Source of the DNA: Varroa destructor
Taxonomy: Eukaryota; Arthropoda; Arachnida; Mesostigmata; Varroidae
Direction of reading: 5' to 3'
Length of the DNA: 64,000 nt
NCBI RefSeq assembly: GCF_002443255.2
Contig: NW_019211457.1
Location: 35,284,105 to 35,348,104 of the forward strand
The first letter of the stretch is position 1. Every line of letters starts with the position of its first letter. The notes below the pieces were generated by a model. The model was not told the origin of the DNA, searched no databases, and saw only the letters and a list, made by a program, of their open reading frames with translations. This document shows positions 1 through 12,379 of the stretch, one piece after another. A program made the translations under genes and the position numbers.

Positions 1-1734
1 GTTTGGGCAAGACTTGTCGAGAATTCGGTTTTAGTGCACCGTCCACTTCACAATATAACACAATAGGGAAAATAAAGATGTCGCAAAAAATAACAAAAAT
101 AAACAGTAACACTGCATATATCGAGTTCTTTTATCGTTATTGTTTTCATTTGTAATACGGTTAATAGTATACCGAGTGTACAAAACAAAACAAGAAAATG
201 TTACGCAAGTATCCAAGCAGAGCATGCGGTGCAGCATAAGGCACCCAGGTGCGGGGTCCAAGTTGGCGACCGGAGATACACGATACAGCAGCGACGCAGA
301 AGGCCCAAACCGCATGTGAAGACTGAAGGTGACTCGCTGAACGTTCCCCTTTCAGAAACATTCCAACTTTCATAGCTTTGTAAAATTTTGTGGAATGACA
401 CGCGCAATCAGGGACCAAGCGCGGTGCCAAAGTGACACGGGTGAAACAGATGAAACAAATTGATTAGCCAAAAACAATAAACCCAAAATTATATATATAT
501 ATATATATATGCATACGCCAAACCTAATATATGGTTAACTAATCATCGAACGCAAAACTTGATAAGAAAAATAAATTTACATGTCGGTATTCTATGTCGA
601 GGATGTTCAATCGCTAGATAATTTTCTGCTTACGTTACTGACAAAATTTTCGCTACTGACAAAGTAATCTCGCGATTGACAGTTAGTCTTCACTAACATA
701 TAGAATGGTGAAGACAGCTTACATTGCGGTTTAACCTTTACACAATGGTGCTGCTATACGGCGTAAGGGACAAGCTCCAGTATATGTACATATAGGGGAA
801 CATTAATTTACGCAATGCTTTTAACTTGGAAAACCCACCAGACTGGTTCAATAGAATAAAATCTTGAATAATTTTGGGCGAATTCCATAGGTAGATGATA
901 ATAAGAGCTTGTCAACCCATAAGGTTTGCTTTGTATATACGACCTATAGTGATGTATTTAGTTGCAGTGCACGATATGCACGCTCTATAATTAAGGAACT
1001 ATTGTTGACATGCTGAACGCGTACCGGAACGAAAATCCTGAAATGAACCTCATAATACTAATTTATCATCAAGCTGGTTCGACAATGTCCGAGTTCGCCA
1101 TGCAATCAAAACTACTATGTACTGTTTGTCCAGCCGCGGTGACATTCCTTGAATATTAAGACTACGAGGTTCCGGACTTGACACATACACCTCGACTATT
1201 TTTACGGACCTCGATCGCATCGTCGCTTGCTACGTGATGGCCACAAAGGGCAACGGTCTAACAGAAGAGCTCACATACATGCAGATTTAAATCGAGACTG
1301 TCTGGGTTAGAGATGTAACAGGTTAACTAATAATTCTCAACAGGTAGGCTGAGGTTTTTCGCAATCGTGCGATTGGTTTCTAATGGAAAGTTCTCTAATA
1401 ACGCTTAAGACGATGGCATAGGACGCGAGCGTTTGTACTTGGTAAGAACAACAAGGCTTGTCAGCCAGACAGATGGCTGGTCCTCATAAAATGACGTTGT
1501 TGGTTCTGTTCTCTTGTGACGCGGGCTGACTGGGCCACTATACATACAATCAGCACATAGCCTCAGATTACAGACCAGTGCAGAGTGTAGCTCAGATTGC
1601 GCATGCGTGCTGCAGAAAGGAATCGATTCAACATCAATGAGTGTGTTCGATACCTCGATAATCAACCGGTTTTTGCTGCGGCGATCCTGAGGCTTAATCG
1701 TAGATGTCCAAAAAAGGTGCTACTGTTTTAATCT
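1..1734. other. Stretch without a recognisable gene
   Basis: I see no supportable exon here. The open frames are short, uneven in composition, and lack paired splice signals. The only distinct element is the (TA)n run at 489-511. Confidence 0.6.
489..511. repeat. (TA)n microsatellite
   Basis: Uninterrupted TA dinucleotide run. Similar runs occur at about 9508-9529, 19522-19549, 24904-24941, 43549-43609, 47383-47414 and 50839-50862. Confidence 0.95.
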
Positions 1735-1920
1735 CTAGGTTCCCGTAATCGCTTAGTGGATAACGTATTTGCCTGCTAATCTTAGGGACACGTTGTGGGT
1801 CCGAACTCGAGCATATACAGACTCGGTCTCGTACTAGGTCTGATTGATTCAATGGCGACAACGGACGTAAAACTCGAAACATAGAGGTTCCTGAGAACCT
1901 TTTTTTTTTTTTTTTTTTTG
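1735..1920 (+). mobile_element. tRNA-derived SINE, copy A
   Basis: The first ~75 bases look like a degenerate tRNA. An A-box-like CGCTTAGTGG is followed by an anticodon-loop-like CCTGCTAATC and a B-box-like GGGTCCGAACTC. The tRNA-unrelated body shares GACGTAAAACTCGAAACA with a second copy at about 4660-4842, in the same orientation. The element ends in a T run at 1900-1919. The cloverleaf stems do not pair well enough for a working tRNA. A tRNA-derived SINE is the simplest reading: head plus body shared at two loci with a simple tail. The CTGCTAATC loop suggests a tRNA-Ser(GCU)-type ancestor, which is inference. Confidence 0.55.
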
Positions 1921-3798
1921 TAAACAATCCGGAAGTAAGCAATCTGGCAACTTAGCTTTCTACTTTGAAAATTGTCGTGAGAACAGGGATGGCGTTTTGC
2001 ACATCTATCAACATCTACTCTGTGGACGGCGCGCGCTTTAGACATCTAAGATTCAATGGCAGAGCCTGTGCTTTGCGGGGCGGCTTTGTGCATTCGGATT
2101 CTGGATCTTATGCTGATGACGCGCCTGAGAAACAGGCCAGAGAATCGGGAGGAACAATCATTTAGGAGTTATTCAGGTCACGAAAACTGTCGGTGACTAA
2201 TTGAATAAGCTTTTCCTTCAATCAAGTGTTTCCTATAGTGGTATTTATGGTACTTCGTTATCATAATGTCCACGGGGAGGCACCGCAATCATTGACATAT
2301 TATTAGTTCGGAGGGACCGAACCTTCCGCGGCTTGTTTCCACCGCAACTTTACCACTTTGCCTGCCCTTGTGAGAACAAGCCAGTCTGAACTAACGAGAT
2401 CACACTGCGCAACGGGCGTAAGGTGTTTCATCTGCGCATGTACTTTTGAGAAGCGCAGAATAGTTATGTACTTGTGGTGTTTAGGAATGAAGTTCCGGAC
2501 TTCTTGACAGGAGCTCGCGTTATTTGTTCGTAGGGCTAAATTGCCCTGTGTCGGTCTCTCAAATTTTAAATAATAGAACAGTGGAGAGCCAAGCTAATAG
2601 TGTCCACATTTGGGTTCAGCCCATTAGAGAAGTACTGAAGTGTTCAGGACCGCGTCGCTTAATTCCCTTCTTGCAAGAGGCCCTGCCATGTCCCTAGGCT
2701 ACAGAATAAATGACACTTAAGTTGACAAGGCTCACTTACTATTGGTGGTATTTCCGATACTACAGTCCTTAGTACAGGTAGCGTCAACTGATGAAATTAT
2801 AACAGGCTTTCATTTCTGCCTTGAAAAGAGTCGTGTCGTTGAACGGTAAGCCAGCCATTTGGTTGGAAAAGCCCTCGAGAAAGCGTTAAAGCTAGTAACA
2901 TCCCTGAGGGATAAAGATTCCTAGGTAAGCAGTTTCGTATTTGTCCCTTCTTTGTGCTAAAGTTTCCAGCCCAGAAACAGAACATTGTACTCCTATTTGC
3001 GATTACCCTGTCTAATCTAGAGGATTGTCATTGTTGATAGCGGTTTCAACTAATGAAGAAAACAATTCTAAAAACTGCATCTAAAAAGCCTGTTGAAAGT
3101 GATATACCTGGTGCTGGCAGAATAATCCGTTTATCAGATCCATCTATACTTAGAATCTGTAAGAGCCATGTGAGCTAATTTTTCATATATGGTCAAGGCC
3201 CACATATATAGCTTGTGCATAGTACCTGTGAGTACGACGAACTGGATTCGGCCAAGAGAAACCATCTGTTAAGACTGGATCCGTGAGCTGTCCGATCTTT
3301 CAAAGCGAGGTGACAGAGGAGCGATTTTTTTCAGCCCACGTACAGCAAAGATATCTGATCATGCCGGCTCTCTGTTGTGTTGCCATTAGAGACGTAATGC
3401 ATTTACTGGAGTCGCCCTCATAAATCGTAACGCACGAGCAGCGGAAAATGGGTTGCCACATACTGACGTAGTGCTACGAAACATCTCCGCAGTGTCAACC
3501 TCAGTGAAGAAATATGATTCGAAGTCTCATGAAGTATGAAGTTCTGAAAACTGTTTTTCCCCAAGCAAGGTAAAGGGATTTCGATTGAACAGGCTTTGAT
3601 AGGGAGGAGTATATCGTGCCACGCATGAAGAGAGTCAATCTGGACGTCCACACTTTTTCATAACGTATAGGGGCCTGTTGCATCTACGAAATACGAAGGC
3701 TTAGCATATGTTTTGAGGCTTTGAAGGTTCTTTGAAGTTCTTCAACCATCTCAAAACGGAAACGCTACTGTGCCTATACCATAGCTATATATGTATAT
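1921..3798. other. Stretch without a recognisable gene
   Basis: Several short open frames on both strands (for example 1965-2165 plus and 3418-3651 minus) resemble nothing I know and lack convincing splice borders. I see no RNA gene or repeat array. Confidence 0.5.
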
Positions 3799-3823
3799 NN
3801 NNNNNNNNNNNNNNNNNNNNNNN
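3799..3823. other. Assembly gap (25 N)
   Basis: Twenty-five consecutive N. The gap cuts the 3' end of the broken minus-strand gene copy that starts at 3824, so its last exons cannot be read. Confidence 0.99.
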
Positions 3824-6600
3824 GCTTCTTCTATTTTCCGCTGTTTCGTAAAAGCTTCAAACCTCAATAAAAGAATTTTAAACTTTTTAAAATTTTTTCC
3901 TTTTTTTCCTGTTGAGGTATAAAATATATTGTTATGGGTTAGTTTTTCAACAAAAGGGTAAATTAAACTGAAGTCCGCCTATGGTCACTTCGTTTTTGTT
4001 TTCTCAGGTTTCAAGAAAGACGACGATTGCACTACAATTTTTTCGTCAAGTTTTGTTTAATGTTAAGGCTTTTTCTAATGCTCCCCTTTGACCTTTTCGA
4101 CGAACAATGTACTTCGATTTAACCTATAGATGTGAAAAAAAAATAATTTTTTAAATAAAATCAACCAGACCGAAGAGAACCACTCTCTCCGAATATCACA
4201 ATGTTTGCCATCAGACTTAAGACCTCAATATACATTCCTTTTTCCTGGGCTTGAAACTTGGTACGGCCTTACGGATCTGTTAAGGGATTATGCCAGGCAT
4301 GTTTCGCGCCACTTCTGTATACGTGGTATGCAAAATAGATTCAAGGATAAGTATAAACATCTAAGGAACTATTTATTTTGGCAGCATGCAATCTTCTTAA
4401 GAATAGCATTTATAAGGCAATATATGAGATAATAATTTCAAAGGTAAACACATATATCATCGTGCCGACATTTGGACGTGATACTAGACTTTGATAAACG
4501 TCACTCATTTCAAGTTCAATTCAGTACAGTTCTTCATTTACGCGGCCTTGATTGTTTAGTAAAATGGATAAGAAACTTGCTTTGCGACCCGGATATCTGT
4601 GCAACGATAAATCAAATATCGAATGCCACCTCGGCCATGGTTGCGTATAGGCCACAAGCTCTGTCCCTGCCCTGTGATAGCTTAGCGTGTAATGTATTCA
4701 TCTGCTAATCTTGAAGACATGTCGTGGTGTGGATTCAAAGCCGGGCATAGATGCACCTCATTTCGTGCTTGGAGCCAACCGTTTGATGAAATGCGTAACG
4801 GTGATAGCAGACGTAAAACTCAAAACACAGAGGGCACTACCTAAAATATTCGTTTAATTTACCATGTTTCTGCTTAAAAGGCCTTTGGTAATAGGGAAGC
4901 GGGATTACTACAATATTTATAAAAAGCTGTGCCTATCCACCCACGTTTGGTAGAGCTTAGCAAAATCCGAGTTATAAGTACTCGAAAAAAGGAAAAGCCA
5001 GAAGCAAAAATGTTCGGCATACCGTAGTTTATTACTTCTAGAAAAAAAGCGGCTGCGGATACAGCCAATGAAATTTGCCACATGAAGTGCTGGAAGTCTT
5101 CTAAAAGCACACTAAGTGTTTCGCCTTCTTCATGTTGGAAAAAAGTCTACAGCAAGCCACAAGTCAGATAGTCTGTTGTAGCCACCAACATAACTGAAAC
5201 TCTTTAGATTCGTGTGCAAATCAAATCCGTGAATGTTTAGCTACCTCACAAGTTAAGCTATTTTGAGAACCAGCAGCAAGTAATAAAATTTTAACCTACA
5301 TCGACCTTTTCTGCATAGAAATTCGTAGCGTTATTTTTACGCCGATGATCATACTGTAAATCTATGGAACCACAACGGAATGATTTGGTGCATGTCTTGA
5401 CAAGATTCTCGAAGTGAGTACATAGTTAACTCATTATTTTCGTGGAAACGGGTTTAAAGTTATATAAGCACAGGACATACCTAGATTGTTCCGGCTGGAA
5501 ACGCTGAAACATATTTAGAAAATATTCAAAAGTAAAAAAATGTAATAAAAATTAAAAAGGCAACGAGAAAAGCAAGCATAAGTATGACAGAGTCTTTCTT
5601 TAGGCGTAAGCCAGTTATCGACCTCGATAAGTAAATGCTTAATATCGATATTAACTCCATCCGCTGCGGTTCTTAGCCGAAATAATGCCACCCAAAAAAA
5701 TTTATACATAAATTCTAATTAAGCAAGTATGACGATGTGACAACAGTCCAGCCAATTCGCACGTACATTAGTTTTCATTGGCACCGCCTTCAAGACAGGT
5801 GGAAGCTTGATGGATTTTAATAGCTTCTTGAGGAACTTGAGACACCGGGTCGCATTCGTTGTTTCGTTTGTGTCGACTATCTCATAGTAGCAGACGTTCC
5901 TAATGGTCATTGTAAACACTACCATCATATGTCCAAATCTACTTAGTATTATGACCGAACTCACTTCCTCTTGATGCCATTGGCTCCTCTCGTTTCTTTT
6001 TGGCTGGTGATAGAGGTTAAGCCATGCCTTATTTATGGCGACTGCATACGCCAGCAAAGTTTTCATGTATCTGAAGTAAGATCCCGCTTTATTGACGTGG
6101 AATACCCCATGCACTGGATCCTAATTGATATGAAGTTACTTTACAGGAAACCAACTTCTTACTCAGTTGTCACGCCTTTAGTACTTGGGCCCTAATTTTG
6201 TAATACACAGCATTAGTCGACAGAGCCTTTACATATCAAGTTCAAGTGTCGGGAAAAGCTCCCTCGATTGGGACAATGCTTTTTGACTTTTGGGTCCTAA
6301 TATCCGGTTACCCTCTCGCTGACCTTCAATCTCCATTCTATCGCTAAGGAATAGGGCAAACGTTTTTCAACAAAAAATAATTGTACTTCAACATTCGCAC
6401 TGCGTATTCATTTAAAAGCTCCTTACTCTATGTTTTCGATGTATGTTCGTAGCGGTGTGGTCTTTCAGGAACAAAAAATTGAGCACTGTGCATTGATTAT
6501 TAAAACTAAAAGACGTTTTTTTCTTCTGGACTTACTTTTTCTTTAGTAATCTCAATAGGCTTCCGTTCATAAGTTTCTAGAAGACTGGAGCATTTGCCAG
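3824..6600 (-). pseudogene. Degenerate copy 1 of an unrecognised coiled-coil gene (inverted relative to copy 2)
   Basis: Read on the minus strand, this is a diverged copy of the plus-strand gene at 6984-8933. Matching blocks include: 5709-5600, encoding LRTAADGVNIDIKHLL (copy 2: LRLTTVADGVNVDIKDLL); 5480-5360; 4131-3989, encoding VKSKYIVRRKGQ (copy 2: VKSKYLIRRKGQ); and 3908-3824. Non-coding sequence matches too, such as 4200-4500 against 8300-7950. The intron between the last two exons is about 80 bp in both copies. Two in-frame TGA codons interrupt the 4131-3989 exon, and the final exon is lysine-rich and out of register, so this copy looks dead. A SINE at about 4660-4842 lies in its large intron. 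The 5' part (6560-6250) also matches 12.4-12.8 kb. The N gap at 3799 cuts the 3' end. Confidence 0.7.
4660..4842 (+). mobile_element. tRNA-derived SINE, copy B
   Basis: Homologous along its length to 1735-1920. It has the A-box-like TAGCTTAGCG, CATCTGCTAATCTTG, a B-box-like GTGGATTCAAAG and the body motif GACGTAAAACTCAAAACA. It lacks the long terminal T run of copy A. It sits in the large intron of the degenerate minus-strand gene copy and has no counterpart in the opposite arm, so it probably inserted after the duplication. Confidence 0.5.
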
Positions 6601-6680
6601 TCAAATCTTGTTTAGCAGCGTGGGGTTCAAAAATTATTCAATTCAAAGTCTGCCGGATTCGTTTGTAACAGGCTAATACT
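6200..6680. repeat. Direct repeat, left copy (matches 12380-12850)
   Basis: Aligns in the same orientation with 12380-12850. Examples are GACAATGC...GGGTCC, GCATTGATTATTAAAACTAA against GCATTGATTTTCGAAACTAA, and TCTGCCGGATTCGTTTGTAA against TTCCGCCGAATTCACTTGTAA. The alignable frames are on the minus strand. There the right copy stays open where the left has a stop (KKRLLVLIINA... against KHPLVSKINA...), so these look like 5' exons of the minus-strand gene copies. Confidence 0.55.
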
Positions 6681-6983
6681 TTCAAGCATTTTTATGGTTT
6701 TTTATGATTGCTGCGGAAGTTATTGGGAACTCGCTTGCTCCTAAATAGATCCAAAGAGCACTGTACGCATTTTTCAGACATATTTCGGCTTCACGTACTA
6801 ATTTACGCAAACCTTCCACCTTTATTTACATGTTGGTTCCTTCTGAGCATTCCAGCTAGTCATTATATTTTAAAAAACGAATTTCAACGATGGCTATCGG
6901 TGAGTGATTAGTCATAATTTCTATTGTTCATAGCCTGGTCGTACAGAATTCTGTTACTAATTACACGAATTATGTATTTGCAG
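6681..6983. other. Spacer between copies 1 and 2
   Basis: One 67-codon frame is open on the plus strand (6708-6911). I see no match to the other array copies and no clear function. Copy 2 should have 5' coding sequence here or nearby, but I could not find an exon matching the one at 12573-12700. Confidence 0.4.
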
Positions 6984-8933
6984 CTTCCAAAATCCACCAA
7001 GTCTCCCCTAAACCTACGTTGGAGACAATACCAGCGATCACTACGGTATGTGTGAATTATGATTCGATTTTTGCGACGTCACATTTGCATAATTGGCAAT
7101 TATGTGTAAACTTTTTTTCAGTGCAAACATGTTGAGGTGGCTGTTCTTCGACTAACAACTGTAGCGGATGGAGTTAATGTGGATATTAAGGATTTACTTA
7201 CTTACGAGGTCGATAACACGTCTATCCCTGACAAAAGGCCTGTCAACGGTGGTATGCCTATGTTTACTTGTCTCGTTACCTATAAAATTATAACATCATA
7301 TTCTTCAAATATGAGCCTTCAGCGTGCATTGCGGGTACGATTTAAGCGTGCCCTGTACACATATAGGCTTAAGCCCGTTTGCACAAAAATAATGGGTTGT
7401 AACTACATACTTTCGCTGAACAGCAGGTTGCGCAGAGTGCTCGATATAATTACTGGTGACAAACAACAATTTCGTAATATCACATTAGGTGATGTCCAGC
7501 GAATTATAAACCCCGCATGCATGTTTAAGTTATAATAAATTGTTCGTTCTTTTTTACGTTTATTTTATACGAGAAGTAGTTATAAAATTGTTTGCTTTTT
7601 AGACGTTTTACGTTTATTTTATGCGAAAAGTAAATGTGATCTTTCAAGCAACAAGTATATTTTCTCATGTATACAAACGTAACTTACATCGTACCGTCGG
7701 TTGTTTGTTTCTAGACCTTTAATTTTATTGTTTTTCATGTTTCAACAAAAAATAGTACCATTTGAACTATACTTTATATATACCATTCATCATCAATTAA
7801 ATTCGACCGGAACTAGCGGTAATTTTTTATATGTATATATGTATTTATTTTCCATATGATTTATTCAGCACTTCAGCCAAAACTTGGTATTATTCCCAAG
7901 CCGTGCGTGTAAAAGCCTGTCTTAGTAAAACGCGTCATTTTTCCTTTTCCTATGTCGGAGCAACGTACACAAAAAACCACTCCACCAGATTCACACGATA
8001 ATTAGTTTAAGAACCAACACTGGATTTATATGCGGAAAAGTGAATGTAAGAGAGCAAGAAGTAGAAGTACGGTTTTTTGCACGCTGCCACAGTTCATGAT
8101 CACTTGTGTGCACTAATCCATTTTGCGCATCGTGTATACAGCAATGGCGTGAAATACCCCTGGCACAATTCCTAAACATAGCCGCAAGATTTCAGATTTC
8201 AGGTTGTCAGAATTTTCTCAAAGCAAACATTGCTATATACAAAGGGAGATAGTGTCTCCTTAGCCCCATTGAATTTATTTAGAACGTAATTTTTCTTTCA
8301 GATTATCATGTCAAATCGAAGTACCTTATCCGTCGAAAAGGCCAAAAGGACGGGTTAGAAAAGGCCTTATCTCTATATGAAAATCGACGTAAAGATTATG
8401 TCGCAACCATTGCCTGTCTTGAAACTAGAGAGAACAAAAACGAGGTGAGCATATAATAGACGTGAATAATAATTGTTTCCGCGGTTGAATAACTAACCCT
8501 TAACGGTCTCTTTATACCCCAATAGGAAGAAATTTCAAAACTGCGTGAGACTCGAAAGTTTCTACGGAAGCTTCAGCGAAGAATACAAGAAGCCCGCAAA
8601 ATGTTGAGTGCTATAGCGGATAATAACACCAAGGTAATAGAGGTGAATGTTAAGAGTATTGCTAATAATAACATGGTTCGACTTGATTTTAGCAAAAATG
8701 CCGGTAATTATGTAACTTTCTACAGAGTCAAACGATTTTTTACTTTCAGTTGTAGGCGCATAGGAAATAATACCTGATTGTTTTACTACTTTGTTGTTAA
8801 AATGCATTTGATATGTGCCCTGCGATAGGCCGACGATCGGTCACCGAAGTGGGCTCCGCCACCAATAAGAACTGGTGCATTGGTACTTCCCACATCGGAT
8901 GCACCTGCATTTACAATATCTGCAAGGATTTAA
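6984..8933 (+). CDS. Unrecognised coiled-coil protein gene, copy 2 (5' end not found)
   Basis: Five exons join in frame: 6984-7045, 7122-7251, 8302-8444, 8526-8633 and 8829-8933 (TAA at the end). Each junction is GT-AG with good pyrimidine tracts (ctttttttcag before exon 2, tttttctttcag before exon 3). The first exon enters in phase 1, so at least one upstream coding exon is missing. The protein begins SKIHQVSPKPTLETIP and continues VEVAVLRLTTVADGVNVD. A charged, heptad-like coiled coil follows over exons 3-4 (YENRRKDYVATIACLE; SKLRETRKFLRKLQ), then a proline-rich tail (PKWAPPPIRTG). A broken inverted copy lies at 3824-6600. Conservation of the exons and of the ~80-bp intron supports the model. 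I do not recognise the family. The stop at 8931 may not be the true end, because more exon-like sequence follows to 9591. Confidence 0.5.
7551..7640 (+). repeat. Imperfect tandem duplication in the large intron of copy 2
   Basis: The segment TTTTACGTTTATTTTATACG recurs about 55 bp downstream as TTTTACGTTTATTTTATGCG, each followed by an AGAAGTA/AAAAGTA-like tail. Both units lie in the 1.05-kb intron between 7251 and 8302. Confidence 0.7.
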
Positions 8934-9024
8934 GGAAGTATTACCGAGGAGTAGGACCACTGAATCACTCTTGTTAATGTTTTTTCAAGGTCTGCACGAA
9001 AAACTGCTAGTGACGATGATGTAG

Positions 9025-9591
9025 GGCCACGACTACAACAGCGCCAGCGGCTCTATCGACGCCTATTAACTGTACAAATGAAGACATCTTCCGACAGCCC
9101 ATTGATATAAGGAAGTCTACCACTAATCCTAGTCAGTTTGTCATACCATCGCTTACTGAGCAGGTACATCTCATTAGAATTACCGTTCCGGTTAGTGAGC
9201 GTGATTTTAGCCATAGTACGTTGTGTGCTTGAAAAATATAACTTAAATGAGACATTTTATATATTATATAGATCTTTATGAAACGAAAGGTCTTTTATGC
9301 AAATAATAAAAAAAAAAAATGCTACCATGACTACTATCATGTATTTTCGTTCCATTAAGCCGGGAAACTTTGACTTACACTTTGCTTCGGTAATAAAAGG
9401 ACGTCGTAAGGCACACAGTTTCTATGCTAATGTCTCTACAAAGCACAATCGAAAGGTATACTGCCTTTCTTTATGGTGATACTTCATAATATCATAGATA
9501 TATCTATATAATATATATATATATATATCTGCGCATTTCGTGTTAGCTTCTTTCAGTCCTTACCAGATAAACGAGAGGCTAACACCTAGTG
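9025..9591 (+). other. Possible additional 3' exons of copy 2
   Basis: Three exon-like pieces follow the proposed stop of copy 2. At 9025-9173 an open frame (FRQPIDIRKSTTNPSQFVIP) ends at CAG|GTACAT. At about 9335-9433 a frame (NFDLHFASVIKGRR ... STKHNRK) ends at AAG|GTATAC in phase 0. At 9559-9591, after the acceptor agcttctttcag, is SLPDKREANT and a stop, also in phase 0. The last two join in frame. A good acceptor at 8989 opens a different frame (DDDVGPRLQQRQRLYRRLL). I could not link these pieces to the 8829 exon with consistent phases. They may be alternative or decayed 3' exons. Confidence 0.3.
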
Positions 9592-10343
9592 ACTCAAAAA
9601 GCAAAGTGCACCGGAAGATGCATCGGATCCGGAATCAACGCACTTTGGAGTTGGAGATGCCAGCCATAAGGAGCTTCTCTAAAAGCTTCCAAATATAATT
9701 TGGCACGATCCGCCAATGCGGCTATTTTGAAATGTCTAAGTTCAGTATGTACAACGTGCTTAAAACGCCTTAAAAATAAAGTTATCATATGTATGTTAGA
9801 TAATTACTTTTTACTGGCTAGATAATTTCTAGATATTTAGTTTGTAAATAGATGGCTTCTCTCGAGATCTCAACTTGGCGTGAACTTGTTATGTTATGCT
9901 AATGTTCTAAAAAAACGAAGCAGACTGTGTTGGTACGGGGAGTAGATAAATATACCTTCAAAGAAACTTGCAAGCTATAACCTTCGTTTTATATATAAGG
10001 TAATAAAATACAAGCAATTTGATTGTAAAAGTACGCTCTTCCATGCGAACGTGCAGTGTAGTCTCCAGTGTTCTGCCATGTACCTTGGTCCGCATTTGAA
10101 TGAAAATAAGAGCATGGAAGATGTTAACAAATCTTGTTAACAAAAGATCACCCTCAGGTTTTTTAATAGTGAGTTTCCTATGTGCTATCGATTTCAAATT
10201 TAAGTTTTCGGACAAAGATAAGCCGGCTGAGTCTTTGCGACAGTGTTTATTCGACATAAAATATCTTCATGACTTGTGATTCGGTATGTGTAATATGGCA
10301 GTGCAGCTTTTCTCATTTCCGGGTGTGCGTAGCTCACTACGCT

Positions 10344-10431
10344 AACCATCGTTATCTAATGTGAACAGCGACACGCAACCATTTGATAACCATCGTTATC
10401 TAATGGGAACAGCGACACGCAACCATTTGAT
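10344..10431 (+). repeat. 44-bp tandem duplication
   Basis: Two adjacent 44-bp units (10344-10387 and 10388-10431) begin AACCATCGTTATCTAATG and end CACGCAACCATTTGAT. They differ at a single base. Such high identity indicates a recent slippage or replication event. Confidence 0.95.
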
Positions 10432-12379
10432 TAATCTAAGTCAAAAATGATTCGCGATTCGTTCATTGGCACGTTCTGGTCACCTTCTTCATAAAGATTG
10501 TCGAGTAGAACGATACAGTACCACACCTGATCCTAACGAATTTTGAATACAAATCGATTAAGCAGACAACAGAACTATTCATTTTTGTGTAGCAGATTGC
10601 TACAGGATTGACCAGAGGATTACACAACTCGTATTTTGCATTTGATTTGACAATCATTGATATTACGTTCAGCCCAGCTTAAATTGTACACACCAACAGT
10701 TGTGCAATTATCCTGCCCCTTTTTCTGATAAAACTTGTTAAAGTTTAAAAAAAAAAAAATTTAAAACTGGAACTGATGTGCCGAAAGCACACTATAGCAT
10801 AGAAACAACTTATTAGTGTGCAGATTATAGATAGCCAAGAAAAAATGTTGACAGAACAGATAGAACATGAGGATGAATGAAACCAGAAGCCATAAACTAA
10901 ATCCTGTATGAAATGTGCTTTAAACCATGAGCAACAGTATTGCACTAACTTGCAGGTACTACGAAAAATAAAAAGGCAGTCTATTTTTGACATCTTTAAG
11001 CATTTACGGAGACTCAAATGTTCATTTTGATGAAGCTGTTGATGCACACCGATTCATACCATGAATTTCAATAAAATGTCAATCTTGGGTTACTACGTAA
11101 AAAAAAATGAGACGGACTGACTTTATAAGGATTTTAGTGAACAGTGAAGAGGAACAGAATGCCTTCGTCAGATTATACGATCAAGTAATCATCCATTTGG
11201 ACCCTTGCAAAAAATTATAGGAATAAGTTCTAATCCTTATTCCTAGTGAACATGGATTTAACGAGTTTGTTACCTGTCTTTTCTAGAAATAGTTATATAT
11301 TACATAGCCTTCGTTGACAAACAAAGATATTCATTCGGGGTTCATCAAAGACATTACTATATAAAAAAAGAAAGTGCGGCAACACTGTCTGGATGAAGTT
11401 GGAAAACTTCAATAAATTTATTATTATTCAATATGATCCTGATTGATGACCCATCGTAGCCGCAGCAAAACTTTAATGTGGTCTACAAGCAGTACCAAAA
11501 AGCCTCCGATCGTGCAAGTTGGTCACTAAACAAGGATACGCAAAAAAAGTTTTTGCTTTAGTGTTTACATTCACTTTTTTTTTTTCGATTCGAAACTCAC
11601 ACGAGTGTAAAGACTACTCTGTTGTGAAATCATGGGATAACAGAATCGAACGAAGCGAGTAAAACCAATTATACTGGGATGAAACCGGTGGCTCGCCATA
11701 CGTATATTAGACTTGGATTAACCGCAGCTTGAAGGAAAAAAATTTAACCTGTTTTAACTTCAACTCGAACCTACTTAGTGCTCGAATGCGTACACAAATT
11801 TTCTTGGGTCCGCAGATGGTAAAATGTTTTTAACCTTAGTAAAAGTTTTATATTCACGATGGCCCAAAATCTAAATATCATCCATCACCATTGCAAATAT
11901 GATAAATGCGCTACGAAAGCCCATTAATTGTTTTTTCAGGGAATCGCTTTCAACTTAATTTAAGATTAAAAATTCATATGATTGAATTTGCGGAGTGTTG
12001 AGGAACTATTGGATCACAATATATTCGTACTTTTTTTTCACCCGCAATTCACATAATCACTTGCAAGATTCGTTTATCCAAACCAAGTAATCGACAGTTG
12101 AGGCGTACCATTTGAAACACTGCGTCGTACGGGTTATACGAGTTTTGTGTGCGGTAGCGAAAATCAATGAGCAGCAAGTTCTTCAACACAATTTCTCAGG
12201 CATCTGGATCACCTGTATGTATTGTCAGGCTTGTGAAAACTAAAATTGCAAAATCTATGCGGAAACCCAAGTTCTTCGAAGTTCAAGTTCTGCTAATTCC
12301 CCGCGGAACCACATTTCTAACTGGTTTAGAGTTCATTCACGTTAGACTTATTTTCAACCCAGTTTTCGCAATTTCAGTA

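Noticed and set aside
1738..1812. Functional tRNA gene
   Set aside because: A- and B-box-like motifs exist, but acceptor and anticodon stems do not pair, and a second diverged copy shares a non-tRNA body. SINE is the better reading.
7137..7535. Continuous 132-codon ORF as a single exon
   Set aside because: Joining a donor at 7251 to the 8302 exon gives a better in-phase protein. Beyond 7251 the inverted copy shows stops and no preserved frame.
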